64,000 nucleotides of DNA from Megalonaias nervosa (taxonomy: Eukaryota > Mollusca > Bivalvia > Unionida > Unionidae), in the NCBI GenBank assembly GCA_016617855.1, contig JAECUM010092839.1:186001-250000 (forward strand), in the 5' to 3' direction. The notes below the pieces were generated by a model that saw nothing but the letters and a program-made list of their open reading frames with translations, was not told the origin of the DNA and ran no database searches. Position numbers and translations under genes: made by a program. Below, piece by piece: positions 1 through 12,000 of this stretch (position 1 is its first letter; each line of letters starts with the position of its first letter).

Positions 1-532
1 GGAGAATCAGCTGTTGCCCATGCAGCTGATTCCCCCTCTCCATGCAGCTGATGGATCCAAGGGAAAGGACAGGCCGATATGTCATGGCACCAGCGAAGTC
101 GCAGGAGTTGCCGAGATGACACTAAAAGCAATGCCAAGTTGCCTTAGGGACTCTGTCTCAAGATTTTCTGTTGTGGTTTACTCCCTTAGCCTTTCCCATG
201 AGAGGGTATAGTCGCAAGGCAGCAGAGGTTTGAAGTCGGAGTTTACCTTCTCCTAGATGGGCGACCACCCAAGCTTAACGAGCCCCATCTGCCCGAAGCG
301 TCTGGTTTTGAGGTGCCAGAAACTCGCCTGTCATCCCTTCTCCAGTCAGTTTAAACAGGTTCCGCTGGGCTTAGTAGTTAAGCCACTCATGAAGGCCTGG
401 AGCTGGATTTGGTTGTCAGAGGCGCTCTCAGGCGCAAGCCATAGGGGGATTTCCAAGGGAAATGGGTGCTTATCTCCCACATCCGCCCCCGGTGATAACA
501 ACCCTTGGAACCTAACTTTAGACTAATATTGT
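1..532. repeat. GC-richer repeat block, possible retroelement 3' region
   Basis: This block is clearly richer in G and C than everything that follows, with a sharp drop near 532 into AT-rich DNA. No long open frame is present; the short frames here do not resemble a known protein. The composition and lack of coding suggest the untranslated end of a retroelement, but no boundary, tail or duplication is visible because the window begins inside it. A multicopy RNA-derived repeat is the alternative. Confidence 0.35.
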
Positions 533-858
533 CAAAACAGCATCACAACTTTTAAGGGTTTGAAAAATCTTTTATTTTACTTTGAGAAACCATTAAACTT
601 GATGAAGAGTTCCACTTCTTCTGTACTTTTGCAAGCTAAGGTTTTAAGCACACCTGGCTAAACCAAGTCTGGACTGTTTGTATTGCCTCATATTTGATTT
701 CAGGCATCTGTTTTGTGTCACATTTCATTGTCTATCAAAATTTGTTATTTTTAACTAGTGATGTTATCTTATACTGCCCTCATGATGTATTTCTGCTGTT
801 TTTTTCATAACAATAATATCAACAAAGAAAATATAGATCAGCAGTATCACATAGATTT
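533..858. other. AT-rich spacer, nothing recognised
   Basis: No open frame, repeat or RNA-like structure that I can support is visible here. Confidence 0.5.
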
Positions 859-1177
859 GAGATATCTCTAGTCTGATTAAAATCATATAGTCCTACGTCG
901 AGATCTGATGGACATCAATGACAGATCATGTTCTGTTCATCCTGCAGTTCACCAATCAAATCACAACTTTCAAAGTTTTTAAAGTGACATACGTGATTTG
1001 GAACATATCATTACTATTGATAGCTCTCCCTAACATGATTTGGTAATGCTTTATCTGATGGGCTACTGAAAATAAATGGACTGGAAATTCCAACATGTCA
1101 CCAGATAATGACATTTTTTTTGTCTGTCAGATCTCTGTGTAGGACTGCAGAGATCTGATTTTAATCAGAGATATCTC
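859..1177. mobile_element. Foldback element, GATCTGATT family, copy 1
   Basis: The two ends are inverted copies of each other: GAGATATCTC followed by CTGATTAAAATCA on the left, and the reverse complement on the right ending near 1,177. The inverted arms continue inward through a GTCCTAC and GAGATCTGA motif. There is no coding sequence, so it is a miniature inverted-repeat element that would depend on an outside transposase. Two further copies lie near 7,731 and 17,692. Confidence 0.75.
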
Positions 1178-1427
1178 CCTCAGGGCCCATGTAAATCCAT
1201 TTCCAAGTCACTGCAATACAGAACACTAACATAAAGTAGCATTCTTACAGTGTTTCCCAACCCCCTGGTCTCAACCCAAATCAGGGTCGAGAGGATATTG
1301 TGGAGAGTCACCAGGATTTCTTTTTTTTTCTTTTTTTTCTTCTTATTATTAATGTCATCCATGTGAGTGATGTCAGGACCACTCAGTGCTGTTTTATGTT
1401 CAGCTATAAATGTGGAAAGGGAATAAT
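1178..1427. other. Spacer with T-rich tract
   Basis: AT-rich DNA with a T-rich tract at about 1,319-1,341. The short open frames over this tract are products of its composition. Nothing else recognised. Confidence 0.5.
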
Positions 1428-1655
1428 AATGACTTTATTTAAAGAAGAAACACATTTGGCCAACAGACTAATCTTCCATGAGGCCTTCTGCAATGACATT
1501 TGTACAAATATATATTTATATAATGCACAATTTTTACAAGATGAGGCAGCTTCTGGTAATATTTTTGTAAGTGTTTTATATGACTTGGCCAGAGTTTGAA
1601 CCTGCAACCTTTCTTATCCGAGGCAGACACTCTATCCACTGAGGCTTCTGGAGCA
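1428..1655 (-). mobile_element. tRNA-derived SINE with a LINE-like 3' tail
   Basis: On the minus strand, positions 1,652 to about 1,590 resemble a tRNA head, with an A box (TCAGTGGATAGAG) and a B box (GGTTCAAACTC). The minus-strand 3' end, at 1,428-1,545, has the AATAAAGTCATTATTATT type of tail and a GAGGCCTTCT segment on the plus strand, both also seen near 11,883 and 29,650 without the tRNA head. A shared tail is how SINEs borrow the reverse transcriptase of a partner LINE. The family name is not known to me. Confidence 0.6.
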
Positions 1656-1689
1656 AGTACTGAAGTAAACAAAATCATACAAATGATTG

Positions 1690-1990
1690 TTTCTGTAGAT
1701 GTTGACTAAGAAGCTTATTGAAAGCTAGGCATAAGTCAGCTGACTTTATATAAAGTGGTATGGAATTCCATAGTTTGGCACATGGCATTACTGCTTTCTG
1801 TTCATCTCACCTTGTTAGACAAATAGAAAATCTGTCAGGCCTTTGTTTAGTTCTGCAGTTACATGTCGGTCAGTTTCTCTTTTATTTTTGATGGTGGCAT
1901 CATACACTCTTGTTGGTGTATGCCTCTGGGTAATCGGAACACCTTGAAGTTTGTAACAAAAGGAAGTCTGAGTATTATATTTCAAAACAA
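1690..1990 (-). mobile_element. LINE fragment, C-terminal end (minus strand)
   Basis: Around 1,725-1,785 the sequence closely matches 42,838-42,887, including GTCAGCTGACTTTATATAA and GGTATGGAATTCCATAGTTT. On the minus strand this reads as a motif of the kLWNSIPxxIKSAD type, which is typical near the C-terminus of LINE reverse transcriptases. The rest is broken. It abuts the SINE just upstream in this window. Confidence 0.55.
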
Positions 1991-3970
1991 AGTATTGTAT
2001 TTATGGCAAGTTGGTTTGTTCTGCACTATTAGCTAGAGGGTCATGCAATTTTATATTGGGATATTAACATTGTTTTTTAATACAACATTCCCATCAAAAG
2101 TTGATCACTTTTGACTATAGGTGCTCTGTATTTCTGGTAGACCTGTGTACCACAGTATTTTTTCTCATGGTAAATACCATGGTACTTTTCTCTGAAATGG
2201 TACTTTGGTAGTTTTTATCATTAAGGAATGTACGGAAATTCCTGAGTAATTTTGTTATGACTTCAATGATATTAACAGTGTTTTCATTATTCATGACAAG
2301 ATAGTTCAAGAAATTATCTTTCTTTTATCAAACTGTTTTATCTGTTGCAAATTAATGGTGAGTATTACAAATACAATTATATTTATGATCCTTTAATTAA
2401 AAAGAATCCAACTTTCGGAAAAATTTCAGATTAAACAAACCAAAAAGAAATAACATGTTGTGTTTTAGTTATTTACTAGCATATGTGAATGTGTTAAGTG
2501 CAGGTATTCCTTTGTAGACTCCAAATCATCCAAGGATTTTCAGGAGCTCACTTGTTTTCTGTCTGAATGCAATTTCTCAAGCGTAATAAATATTTTCTCA
2601 TTTGTTGAGTAAGTGTATTTTATGTTTGCTTTCTCTCTGATGTCAGCACTATGCCTTTCATGGTATCATCTATAGTGCAAGCTTAATCATCCCACTTGAG
2701 TTGCAGTGTTTAGACTACAACTTATAGAACAATTAACTTACACGTAGCAAATTCATCTTCTATAATGTACTGACCATTTAATTTTCAGGGAAAGGGCTGT
2801 GATTTTGAGTTGAAAAGATAATATCTCAAGATAATTAATGTTTTTCCGAATAAAAATCATATATGCAATCATGTGGTGTTATTTTGCTATAAATCAGAGC
2901 ATTATAGTATTTCCAGCTATTTACAGGCTAAAATTAAACAAAAAAGTATCAGGACCCTTTCCTTTTCCAGAACATTGACTATAATTGTGGTGTATTGTAT
3001 ACTGTGCACCCACAGCCATTTTTACTATTGGTATGAGGGTGGGGTAGGGGGCATCCATGTACTATGGTATGTATTATGGTAATTCAGAAAAATTGTGGTA
3101 TATCGTGATACAGAATTTTTCTTGGTACCCTGCTGTACGTTAAACAATTAAAGTTTTGGATAGTATTTATGTATTGTACAATTGCAAAAGAATATTTATT
3201 TTCAATGAACCTATTTCTAGACTGATATTAATTCACTGCTTTTTTAAACATCAAGTGATGATGAGGAAGCACTAAATTGAACCCCATTTTCTTGTGACTG
3301 CACTATCACACTGAAACTCATAGCTTTTGTTAAATTCTGTTAATGTTTATTTCCCCCAGAGAGAACACTCCCACAAAAGATTGTTGGTTTACAAAATATT
3401 TTTTTCTCCATGGGCAATAAAAACAGGATGTCTGCAATAATAATTCTTACTGACATAAGGTATTAATTCTGTCACTTGTTATCTAAAGTCTTCATATTTT
3501 TATCTGACATTAATCATTTCTTGCACAGTAGATGATCCTATCAGAATAATGATATAGATCAGGTACATTGTATTTGCATATGACAGCAGAATAACTTAAA
3601 ACTTAACCAGACATACAAATGAACAAACAATTTTGATACTAATATGTCCATTCCTGATTCATGGTATTACTTAAAATTAAAGTATACAATAATCCCTCAT
3701 TATCAGTGTTTTACAGAATTCCTTGATGATACCATGCCTATAAAATCCATACTGATATCAACTAGTGTTGATAAAGTGGTTGTATTGAGCACCATCTCTT
3801 GACAATATTAACATCGAAAATCATTATGCACTTAGAAAATCTTTCATGTATTCTGACATCATTATAATGTTTAGTTCAAAAATATAATAGCCTCTATAAA
3901 ATCAACATAGTGATGCCAGTGCAAACAGTTTCAAAATAAAATGCGTTTAAGAGTACTGTATATACATGCT
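1991..3970. other. AT-rich spacer with a decayed palindromic repeat
   Basis: About 2 kb without a supported gene. Around 2,110-2,230 there is a GGTA/TACC-rich palindromic stretch whose reverse complement resembles 33,950-34,030 (shared ACTACCAAAGTAC), so it is probably an old miniature element. Another GGTA-rich patch lies at about 3,030-3,130. The rest is featureless. Confidence 0.4.
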
Positions 3971-3975
3971 TATAA

Positions 3976-4165
3976 ATCAAGTCAAACTGCAAACAATGAA
4001 GATCCTGATCTGCCATAGCATAATGCACATTCAGATCAGGGTCTGTCTTGTTTGTTCTACTGATTACTCTTACAAACTGCACAGACTCAGATCTTCTGGA
4101 GCATAATGTGACAGCAGATCTGGGTCTGTATAGTTTGCAGTTGGACTATAATTATAAGCGAGTAT
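3976..4165. mobile_element. Foldback element, AACTGCAAAC family
   Basis: The left arm, beginning AAGTCAAACTGCAAAC, is an imperfect inverted copy of the right arm, ending GTTTGCAGTTGGACT. The arms hold CAGATCTG-type motifs and a CATAATG core edge. The middle has TTGTTCTACTGATTACTC, which recurs in other copies. No coding content. Related copies or remnants are at 5,180, 10,110, 15,180, 27,870, 32,880 and 34,780. Confidence 0.7.
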
Positions 4166-4223
4166 AGACAGTAGCTTCTTGTACAGGTCAGAAAAATAAT
4201 TTTCTTTAGTAAAAAGAATGTGT

Positions 4224-4530
4224 GCGATTTGGATTTTTATCGTAGCTTTAACAATTTTTCAGTCATATCACTATGATGTCTGCAATGTGGCAGTTTATAG
4301 TGATGTCTAGCACTGGTGCATCATGCCACAGACATATAGCATGATGTCCCACCCAGTCACATTATCCTGACACCAGGCCGACCAGTCCTAACACTAACCT
4401 CTTAATGCTTAGCACCAAGCGAGGCAGCTGTTAGTACCATTTTTATAAGTCTTTGGTATGACTTGGCTGGGGATCGAACCCACGACCTCCCGCATCCGAG
4501 GCAGATGCTCAAGCCACTGTGCCACCGGAG
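4224..4530 (-). mobile_element. tRNA-derived SINE, copy 1 of the 60,346 family
   Basis: The minus strand starts at the right edge (4,530) with a tRNA-like head: the plus strand shows GGGGATCGAACCCACGACC, the complement of a strong B box. The body and left end match 60,346-60,663 closely. The A-box region carries a small deletion relative to that copy (CTCAAGCCACTG against CTCTAACCACTAGG). No clear target-site duplication remains, so this copy is probably the older. Confidence 0.8.
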
Positions 4531-5174
4531 ATATTTTACATATTTATGTCTTTCAGTATGATATGATTCCAAGGTTAAATAACTGAATTCCCAGGCTGAA
4601 TAACAGTGAATTTGCAGTACAAAAGCAGCATTGGAATATTTTGAAATTATTATTGTTACATACCTGCCAACCTGTCATGTAGATAGTATGGGGGAGGGTG
4701 GGGGTTGAGACTAAAAAAGTGGGTTTTATGATCCCAGGTATAATTGAAAATAAGTTATCAGGTGTTGGCCTACTCGTGTAGAGACTATCAAACACAGTTA
4801 AATTAGTTGGAGTGAATACATCATGCAATTTTTTCAGTTCTCAATAATTCATTAGTGGGTTTGAAATGATACAACCTTAGACAGAGGTCATCTTTGCATT
4901 CTTGAAAGTCTGGTTGACATATTTGTTCAAATTTCCCTGAATATTTGTTGAAATGTTTCTGGGCATTTAAAATGATTTATCATTATTTGTATTACTTTGA
5001 GTGTCAAAGATGCAGTGGCCACACTAGTTATCATGATTAAAATTTGTCTATAACAAATGTCTGATCCCCAACTTGCCAGAAATATTTAACAAATCTTTCA
5101 TTGCAAAGGTGTAACAGCTGTTGTTTTTCAACAGGCATTTCAGATTTAATAAACTTCCAGATCATCTGGATGTT
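4531..5174. repeat. Spacer with an old dispersed repeat (4,655-4,830)
   Basis: A stretch starting ACATACCTGCCAACCTG and running to about 4,830 shares GAGACTATCAAACACAGTT and TACATCATGCAA with 6,090-6,150, so both belong to one old dispersed family. The remainder, 4,831-5,174, shows nothing recognisable. Confidence 0.4.
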
Positions 5175-5179
5175 CCAAC

Positions 5180-5335
5180 CCTCAAACTGCAAACAGCGAA
5201 ATTCTTTTCTGGTAGATAATGCAAGTGCAGATCAGGGTCTATATTGTTTATTCTACTGATTAATCCTATCAAACCACACAGATCCAGATCTGTCGGTGCA
5301 TTAAGGGTGTATGCAGTTTGCAGTTGGACTCAAAA
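5180..5335. mobile_element. Foldback element, AACTGCAAAC family
   Basis: Starts with CTCAAACTGCAAACAGCGAA and ends GTTTGCAGTTGGACTC, with the same GATCAGGGTCT and CAGATCCAGATCTG inner segments as the copy at 3,976. Decayed inverted arms, no coding sequence. Confidence 0.65.
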
Positions 5336-5497
5336 ACATGTAATATACAATAATGTACTTTTCCTATGGACCTTGGTCTAATGGACTCTCAGTAATATTC
5401 AGAAGACTAGCCAAAGAATCACCCTAGCTATTGTCAGTTTTAAGTATTATTTTGGTTTACTTGGCTGCCTTTGACTGCTTCTATGACAATTAACTCT

Positions 5498-5740
5498 AGG
5501 GGCCCCAGTTGGCCATCTAGTGATCTAAAGTGCTCTCCTTTACCGATCACTACCATCTCACCTCTTTCCATGTGGGTTCGAGTCTTAGGCTTGGCCAGTG
5601 TGGGTGTGTGAGAAAGCTGCCAGTAGCTTCCTGTGGAGTGGTGGTTCATCCTTCTCTGGTTATACTGGATATACAGCTTATCTTGCACTGAGAAATGGGC
5701 CCAGGTGATAGTTTTCGAGAAGCATTTGTAATATACATGA
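5498..5740 (+). mobile_element. tRNA-derived SINE
   Basis: A tRNA-like head (5,505-5,585) has an A-box-like CATCTAGTGATCTAAAG and a B box GTGGGTTCGAGTC at the right spacing. It is followed by a non-tRNA body with GTGTGTGAGAAAGCTGCCAGTAG, a layout I associate with common molluscan SINEs. The end is not sharp. The 132-aa open frame on the other strand is a by-product. Confidence 0.65.
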
Positions 5741-5959
5741 TCATTAAGGATCTTGCAAATAACCAAACTGTACTTTTTATAGTCAACAAATTGCAGGCAT
5801 AAATTGTAGTGGCAAAAAGAGTCTTTCCTTTGACACAAATAAGATTTTATTGGAAAATCTGTCAGTTATATGATGTGATTTTTTTTTATCTATGACTGTA
5901 CATATGAAGTTCATCAGAAATTTATTGGAAGAAATAATTTTAATGATCCCATTTTCGCT

Positions 5960-6155
5960 TTGTTACAGCCTGGTTCTTTAATCCATGTGCACTTCATAAT
6001 AAAATGAATAACTTTGTTCCAGTTAAACAATATGTAATGAACCAGTCTAAAGAGAATGAAAAAATTGCAACTGGTTGCCATTGTAGAACTCGTGTCGAGA
6101 CTATCAAACACAGTTTTAGTTGTACTAAACTCAGCATCTACATCATGCAAAGATG
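5960..6155. repeat. Dispersed repeat related to 4,655-4,830
   Basis: Shares CTCGTGT, GAGACTATCAAACACAGTT and CATCATGCAA with 4,760-4,830. Old and diverged; boundaries uncertain. Confidence 0.4.
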
Positions 6156-6429
6156 GGCAGGATCATATGTTATAAGCCTTAAACTTCTTCAAAAAACTAT
6201 TACCATGATATGTACAGTTATATAAAATAGTGCTTAACTTTGAACATTGTGATGAAAGATCTACTGGTGCAACATTTGGAACTTTTGCTCAAATATAACA
6301 AATGTTGATCTTCTATAATTTTGCTCTGAGTGAGGTTAGAACCATGACAATTTCGGTTTTATCTGATTTTTATATGTCAACAAATCTGAACACATTGGCT
6401 ATGACATACCGAGGCAGCCAACCCAGATG

Positions 6430-6497
6430 GGTCTGAGCAGGTATTGAACATGTAATCCTTTGATTACGAATAATCCAAAAACTGATCTACCAGTCTA
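6430..6497 (-). mobile_element. tRNA-like SINE head, decayed
   Basis: The reverse complement reads as a tRNA-like head with an A box (TGGTAGATCAG) and a B-box-like TGTTCAATACC. It does not fold into a good cloverleaf by eye, so it is a SINE fragment and not a working tRNA gene. Confidence 0.45.
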
Positions 6498-7724
6498 ATT
6501 TTAAGGAGCAACTTAAGTTTAATATTTTTTTAGCTCATATGTGGCACAAATAAGCCTATGATGTGACCCTACATCCATCATGTATTGTCATTTTTTAAAA
6601 TTATTTTGAACTGTTTCTTGAGTTTGAGTTTTATTATTGTTTTCATACAGTTTCATGAATGTATGTCCTTGTCTATTGGTAATGAAACAGTATGAGCACA
6701 GTATCTGAGCTCAGAATGGCACATCGCAAAGTCATACTTAGAACTAAAAATTGGCATGTATATTGGTATCCAGACTTTAAGATCATGCTAGAATTTTAAA
6801 CTAACTTAAATGTTACAAAAGGTCAGAGTTATGCAAATGTGAGCATGAGTTGAGTGTTTGTGCTCAGTTTTGTGACTACGTTATGTAGAGGCTGACCTGA
6901 GTCTAGGTTCTTCACAATTTGGTATTCACTATACATATATTTCATTAACAAAAAGGGCAGAGACAATTTTTTACAAATTACTGAAAGGAAAGGTTTAAAA
7001 GGGAACTTTATTTCACTTAGCTTTTCCATGTATACTGTATTAGCAACTGTTCGTTTTCCAGATTTTCAGGTGTGAATTTGCACCTTCAGTTATTTTTATG
7101 GACTATGATTCAGTACATTTTATATTGAAAAGATATGGATATGTTGCAGAAAGAATGCTGTAACTGTGTATTTAGGATTCAATAAACAGTTTGTACATTA
7201 GAAAGTCTTTCTTTTTGTCCATGTAAATAAATTCAATACTGAATACAAATGTACAGCTTTTGTGGTACATAAAATGAAGCCCTGTTTCAATAGATCATTA
7301 CTTGTCATGTAAAAAGTAGGATTGGTAAATAGAGAAACGAAAGGTGCAGTTTAGAATGGAAGCTCAGAAGTGGGATCAATTTAATTCAACAAGGGTTTTG
7401 TTTGTGGGCAAACAGTGAAAACTATACTGTACCAAGTTATAATGAGCATAAAATATATCTTAAGTGTTTAATTGGCTGAAAGAAATCTAATTCAAAAAAG
7501 AGAATTTTGCGTTTGTAAAATCTCGTAACTACTTGTGGACTATAGATGTCTACTTTTTTCAAGCAATGTTGTATTCATGTCATCAGGACTCTGCACGTGG
7601 TTTCTTCAGCAGAAATCTCTTTTAGGATCAATAATTTGAAATCAGATTTAATGCATTCAACCATTTTGAGAAATATATAGGTTGCTATTTATTTGGATCA
7701 TAAAGTGAAGGTCTTGGTGATGAG
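6498..7724. other. AT-rich spacer, nothing recognised
   Basis: About 1.2 kb with only short frames and no repeat structure that I can support. Confidence 0.5.
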
Positions 7725-7730
7725 GTAGAC

Positions 7731-8032
7731 CAATCTGATTAAAATCAGATCTCCACTGTTTTACATGAAGATCTGACAGAGACCACTTAGGGGTCATGTT
7801 CTGGTGACCTTTGAATTAGTTAGTGGAAATGCAGCTTTCAAAAATCTGAAAGTTAATCAAATCATTTTGCTCTTCAGCCACATTCCTTAGTCTTCCAAAT
7901 GCAAAGATACAAGACTTCATCTGATTGACTAAAATAATTAGCGATTATGATAATAGCATAGGTCACCAGAACATGGCCCCTATGCAATCACTGTCAGATC
8001 TTCACATAGAATAGTGGAGATCTGATTTTAAT
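7731..8032. mobile_element. Foldback element, GATCTGATT family, copy 2, right end clipped
   Basis: Left arm: ATCTGATTAAAATCAGATCTCC, then CTGACAGAGACC and GGGGTCATGTTCTGGTGACC. Right arm is the inverse, with GGTCACCAGAACATGGCCCC and GTGGAGATCTGATTTTAAT. The last bases expected from the left arm (CAGATT) are missing on the right, because sequence of the 4.35-kb duplication begins there. No coding content. Confidence 0.8.
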
Positions 8033-8794
8033 ACTTTCACACTAATCAGACTTTTTTTGACAGAAGCAAATTTTTGAAATGATAAAACATAAACGTTTTT
8101 ACCCAATTTTCATTTATTTCAGTGAATTTTGACCTGATATTGAGAAAAAGCATTTAACATTTTAAAAGATCTAATATTATTTACTAGTAAGATTTAATAA
8201 TGCTATTATTTAAATGATCTAATGTTATTCACTTTCCAATAATTCCTTTTAATTTGCTGCACACTTGCATTCATGAATCTTCATCAGAAGTTGATGGTGA
8301 CAATTTCGTCACATTATACCTGGGATAGTTATGATAGGAAATATTAATCATCTGTATTTTATAACTTTATTTTAAGTAATAACAAGTAAACATACATTTT
8401 CAACAATTACAGTAAAAAAAACTTTTTTGTCACCCATTACTTTCTAACATTTCAGTGAAATTATATACTTAGGTCTTTATTTGTGATTTGAACATTTATA
8501 TCAATGAAAGAAGGCTGGAGTAGGAAAGAATGCATGATGGGAGTATTTCTGTATGTGTTTTACCTTGAAATATCTCACAGTTCAAGTCATAAAGGCATAG
8601 GTGCATGTATTACTTTTGAAATGTGCTGTAGACAAATTGAAACAATGCACCTCACCTGACAATTAGGCTAAGTAAGTTTAGGGCATGGCCCTGTGTCTGG
8701 TTGTCAACATTTGCTCCTTACCATTGTGGAGACCTTGTTTCACATCAGATTTTTTATTAAAGTAGGAATATAAGTTTTATAAGACAAGTTCTAA

Positions 8795-9735
8795 AATATG
8801 TTAGATCTATGCATACTAATGAGATGATATTGCATCATATAAGCTGAACTTGTTACTGCTTTTGATCCAGTTTTGATCATATTGTAAATATGGTCTTACA
8901 GTATGTCATCAAGATCTAAAGAGTGAAATTTGCACACATTAATGAGGTGATCGTGCATGTAATGGGATAAGTTTGTTATCACAAGTGAAGTCACGTTTCT
9001 CACAAGATTTTAATCAGAGGAGTATGAGCTTGTATGATTGGCTGAGCTTGTTTCAACCCTGAAACCATATTTCTGATTCAATTTTGTCAGATTTGGACTG
9101 TGGACTTTTATTGTCAGAATCTCAGAAAAGAGTTGATAATGATTGAGATTAATGCATATTAGTGAGGTTATCTTGCATTTGATTGACTGAGCTTGTATAT
9201 TATGCCACCACAATGTGGAATGTATTTTATGATGAGCAAGATCTTTGCATATTAATAGCGTGATCTTGTAACAGAATTATTAAGCTAATTCACACCTATT
9301 AAGGACATGATCTTGCATTTGATTGGCTGAGTTTGTCAACACTGGCAATTTCATTTCTTATCAGATTTTGATCTGACTTCTTAAATAATCTTATATTGTG
9401 GAGATTTTGGACAATTTTGATACGGGCAAAATCTTTGTATTCATGATGTTATGTCGTATCTAATCGGCTGAGATTGTTACCACTCTGGAGATCAAATTTC
9501 AAATCAGTTTTTGCTCCAGGTTGGTAAGTAAGCTTATACATTAATGGTCTTAGGTTGTAATAAGTGGGATTTTCATATATCAATGACATGATATTGAATC
9601 GGATTGGCTGAGGTTGTTAGCTCCATTGATCCAGAGGCTATATTTCTCATCCAAGTTTGATTAGACTTTGTAATTAGGATTATATTATCAAGATCTTGGA
9701 CAAGTTCATTTATAAGCACAATATTTTGCATATTT
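8795..9735. repeat. Diverged tandem array, ~130-150 nt unit
   Basis: Roughly seven units share a core of the form TTGCATATTAATGAGGTGAT, then CTTGCATTTGATTGGCTGAG, then TTGTTACCACT. Cores begin near 8,805, 8,930, 9,150, 9,245, 9,290, 9,438 and 9,572. The units are too different from each other for a young satellite, while copy B (26,560-27,490) matches unit for unit, so the array formed before the duplication. Confidence 0.65.
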
Positions 9736-10109
9736 ACTTTTCCTTTTATCTTTGGAAATATGATATAAAGTTTGCAAGATAAGCCAGTATAGTGAAATTG
9801 TCAACTGTGGTGTTATATAGGCCAAGTGCAGACAGGCAAGCAAAATCCAAGTTTTAAAGAAACATGATCACTAGTAACTGAAATGTAATTGATTGCCCGA
9901 AGTAATTTGATTTAGTCAGTTACTTTGTCCAAAAGTGATTAATTGTTATTGTAATCAATATTTTCAAAAGTAATTGTAATTTAATTATTAACTTTTGAAA
10001 GTAATTTATCCATGGTCTGCTATTCATCAACATTAGACTATTTAAAAAGTCATTTTTTAAAATATTTAATGGCATTTTCAAGCTTTCATTATTGTAAAGT
10101 AAACAAGAT

Positions 10110-10170
10110 CAGTAAGCAATATGCGATGGCAGATCTGGGTCTATGCAGTTTGCAGCTGGACTCATAAGCA
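10110..10170. mobile_element. Foldback remnant, AACTGCAAAC family
   Basis: Only the right arm is left: GATGGCAGATCTGGGTCTATG then CAGTTTGCAGCTGGACTC. It is present in both copies of the duplication, so it predates it. Confidence 0.5.
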
Positions 10171-10548
10171 CATATATACGGTACCATTTACTGTTTCTTT
10201 TTGATCTGGTTGTCAACAGCATAATGTTCATCTGAACACCTATAGATACCCTAAACTTTTGGAACTTTAGAGAGACAGCCAAATTCAATAAAACACATTT
10301 GATGTTAACAGTGTTCATGCTATAGTACACTCAAGACCAGTAGAGAAGTTTCACGATTGCAAATAATCAAGATAATGCAATTTATCACATCATCTTATTA
10401 ATCAAAATTAAGGCTTAGGGTGTATACCTTGAATACTAAAAATAATGGTTAACTATTACTAGACAAGCAGCTATTTGATTCTGTTAGGATATTTAAATTG
10501 TTCCAAATTGAGAGGAAGACAATAAAATAATAAATAAATTAAATAATG

Positions 10549-10690
10549 AGTGGGTACAGTAGCTCAGTCGGTAGAGCATCAGACTTGTGCTCCACAGGTT
10601 CTATACCAACCTAGGCCATCCTGGGGCAGTTGCCTCAGCATGTCTTTTGGAAAGGCAATTAACTCCTATTTCCTCATCATAATACAGCCA
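10549..10690 (+). mobile_element. tRNA-derived SINE in copy A
   Basis: The head GTAGCTCAGTCGGTAGAGCA is an almost perfect tRNA D-arm and A box; the B-box region (GGTTCTATACC) is mutated. The body has TTTTGGAAAGGCAATTAACTC and TATTTCCTCAT. The B-box damage argues against an active element. The matching copy in the duplication is at 28,302. Confidence 0.65.
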
Positions 10691-11847
10691 ATTACGTATC
10701 AGAAGTGCTGTTAGACAAACCAACCAACATAAATTAATCCAAAAGCGCACCAAGATCAATATGTTTTGATAGCTTAATATTATGCTTTTGATCCCTTCCC
10801 AGAGGTTAACAACTCTAGCAAAGTGTGACATGCATCATTGAAATATACAAGCAAAGCCATTCAGATTTTTATAACAAAATAACCTGTAATACTAAAATGA
10901 CCTTTATTGATCAGAATTGGTCAGTAATAATATAATGAATGTCAGTCATTTCCATCATGTAACTTTGATCGGCTTTTTTTTTATTATTTGGTGGTAAGGG
11001 CAAAAGAATAAGGAAAATAAATGTTGTCTCCTGCAAGAAAATGAGGTTCTGTCAATTTTTTTATTTTTTAAGTAGAACTATATAAACTAGTTTGAAATAA
11101 AGAACCAATTTTAAGGTTACCACATAGAATTTAAAAAAAGTACTTTACTGCACTTGTGGAGGCAATGGATGCTCATTGAAAGGAAACCAGTATGGAAATT
11201 TGTAAAAGCAGCGACAAAAAAGCGAGGTATCATTTCCACTGTATTTTCTGTAATCCATCCCATCATTTTGCAATATTATAAAATACCAGAGATATTTTGG
11301 AAAGAAAATTAAGTGGTAAACATAGAGTTGGATAATTTGTGTATTTATTTTCAGCCGTGAAATATAATGCATATTTGCATTATCCATAATCTCTATAATG
11401 GCAACTGTGATCCAGAAATGTATAATGGAGGAACATCTGTACATGTATTCAGTCTAGTATTTGCAAATAAAAGTTTGTCACGAAAAAAGTAATAGCCTCA
11501 AGAAAGCATGAGAATTAACGAGTGGATATCATATTTTGTGTGCACATGGATGTGGATACACTTGCTACCTTGATTAGCTGTTATGCAAAGTCATCTTGTA
11601 CTTAATAATGAACAAAGTAAAATGTATTATGTGTATACTACCAGCATATCCTTTGCTAAATTACTATCCCACCCATAATAAATAAATATATCTCATTGGA
11701 TAAAGTGACTTGCTGGTGGTGGGGTGTAGGAAGTTGGTGTGATTTGTTTTGATGTTTTTGCAGCAGAGAAACACATTTAAGGTTATGCCATTCAAAGGCA
11801 GTTTGTTATTCTGGAACTCATTTGTGAATAACCACATTATTAAAAAA

Positions 11848-12000
11848 AAAAAAATTAATGATAATAATAATAATAATAATAATAAAGACTTTATTAGAGA
11901 AGGTAACTCAATTAGTTACAGAACTAATCTACCTTGAGGCCTTCTATCTGTTATGTACAATATATACAGTATATACAACATGATGTGAAGAATCTGGCTT
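11848..12000. repeat. A/AAT microsatellite and LINE-type tail
   Basis: An A run and (AAT)n lead into AAAGACTTTATTAGAGA and CTACCTTGAGGCCTTCT, the same tail as at 1,440-1,485. In LINE orientation (minus) this is the 3' end with its simple-sequence tail. Confidence 0.55.

Noticed and set aside
10549..10690. tRNA gene at the TAGCTCAGTCGGTAGAGC sequence
   Set aside because: The B box is damaged, the acceptor stem does not pair by eye, and a SINE body follows.
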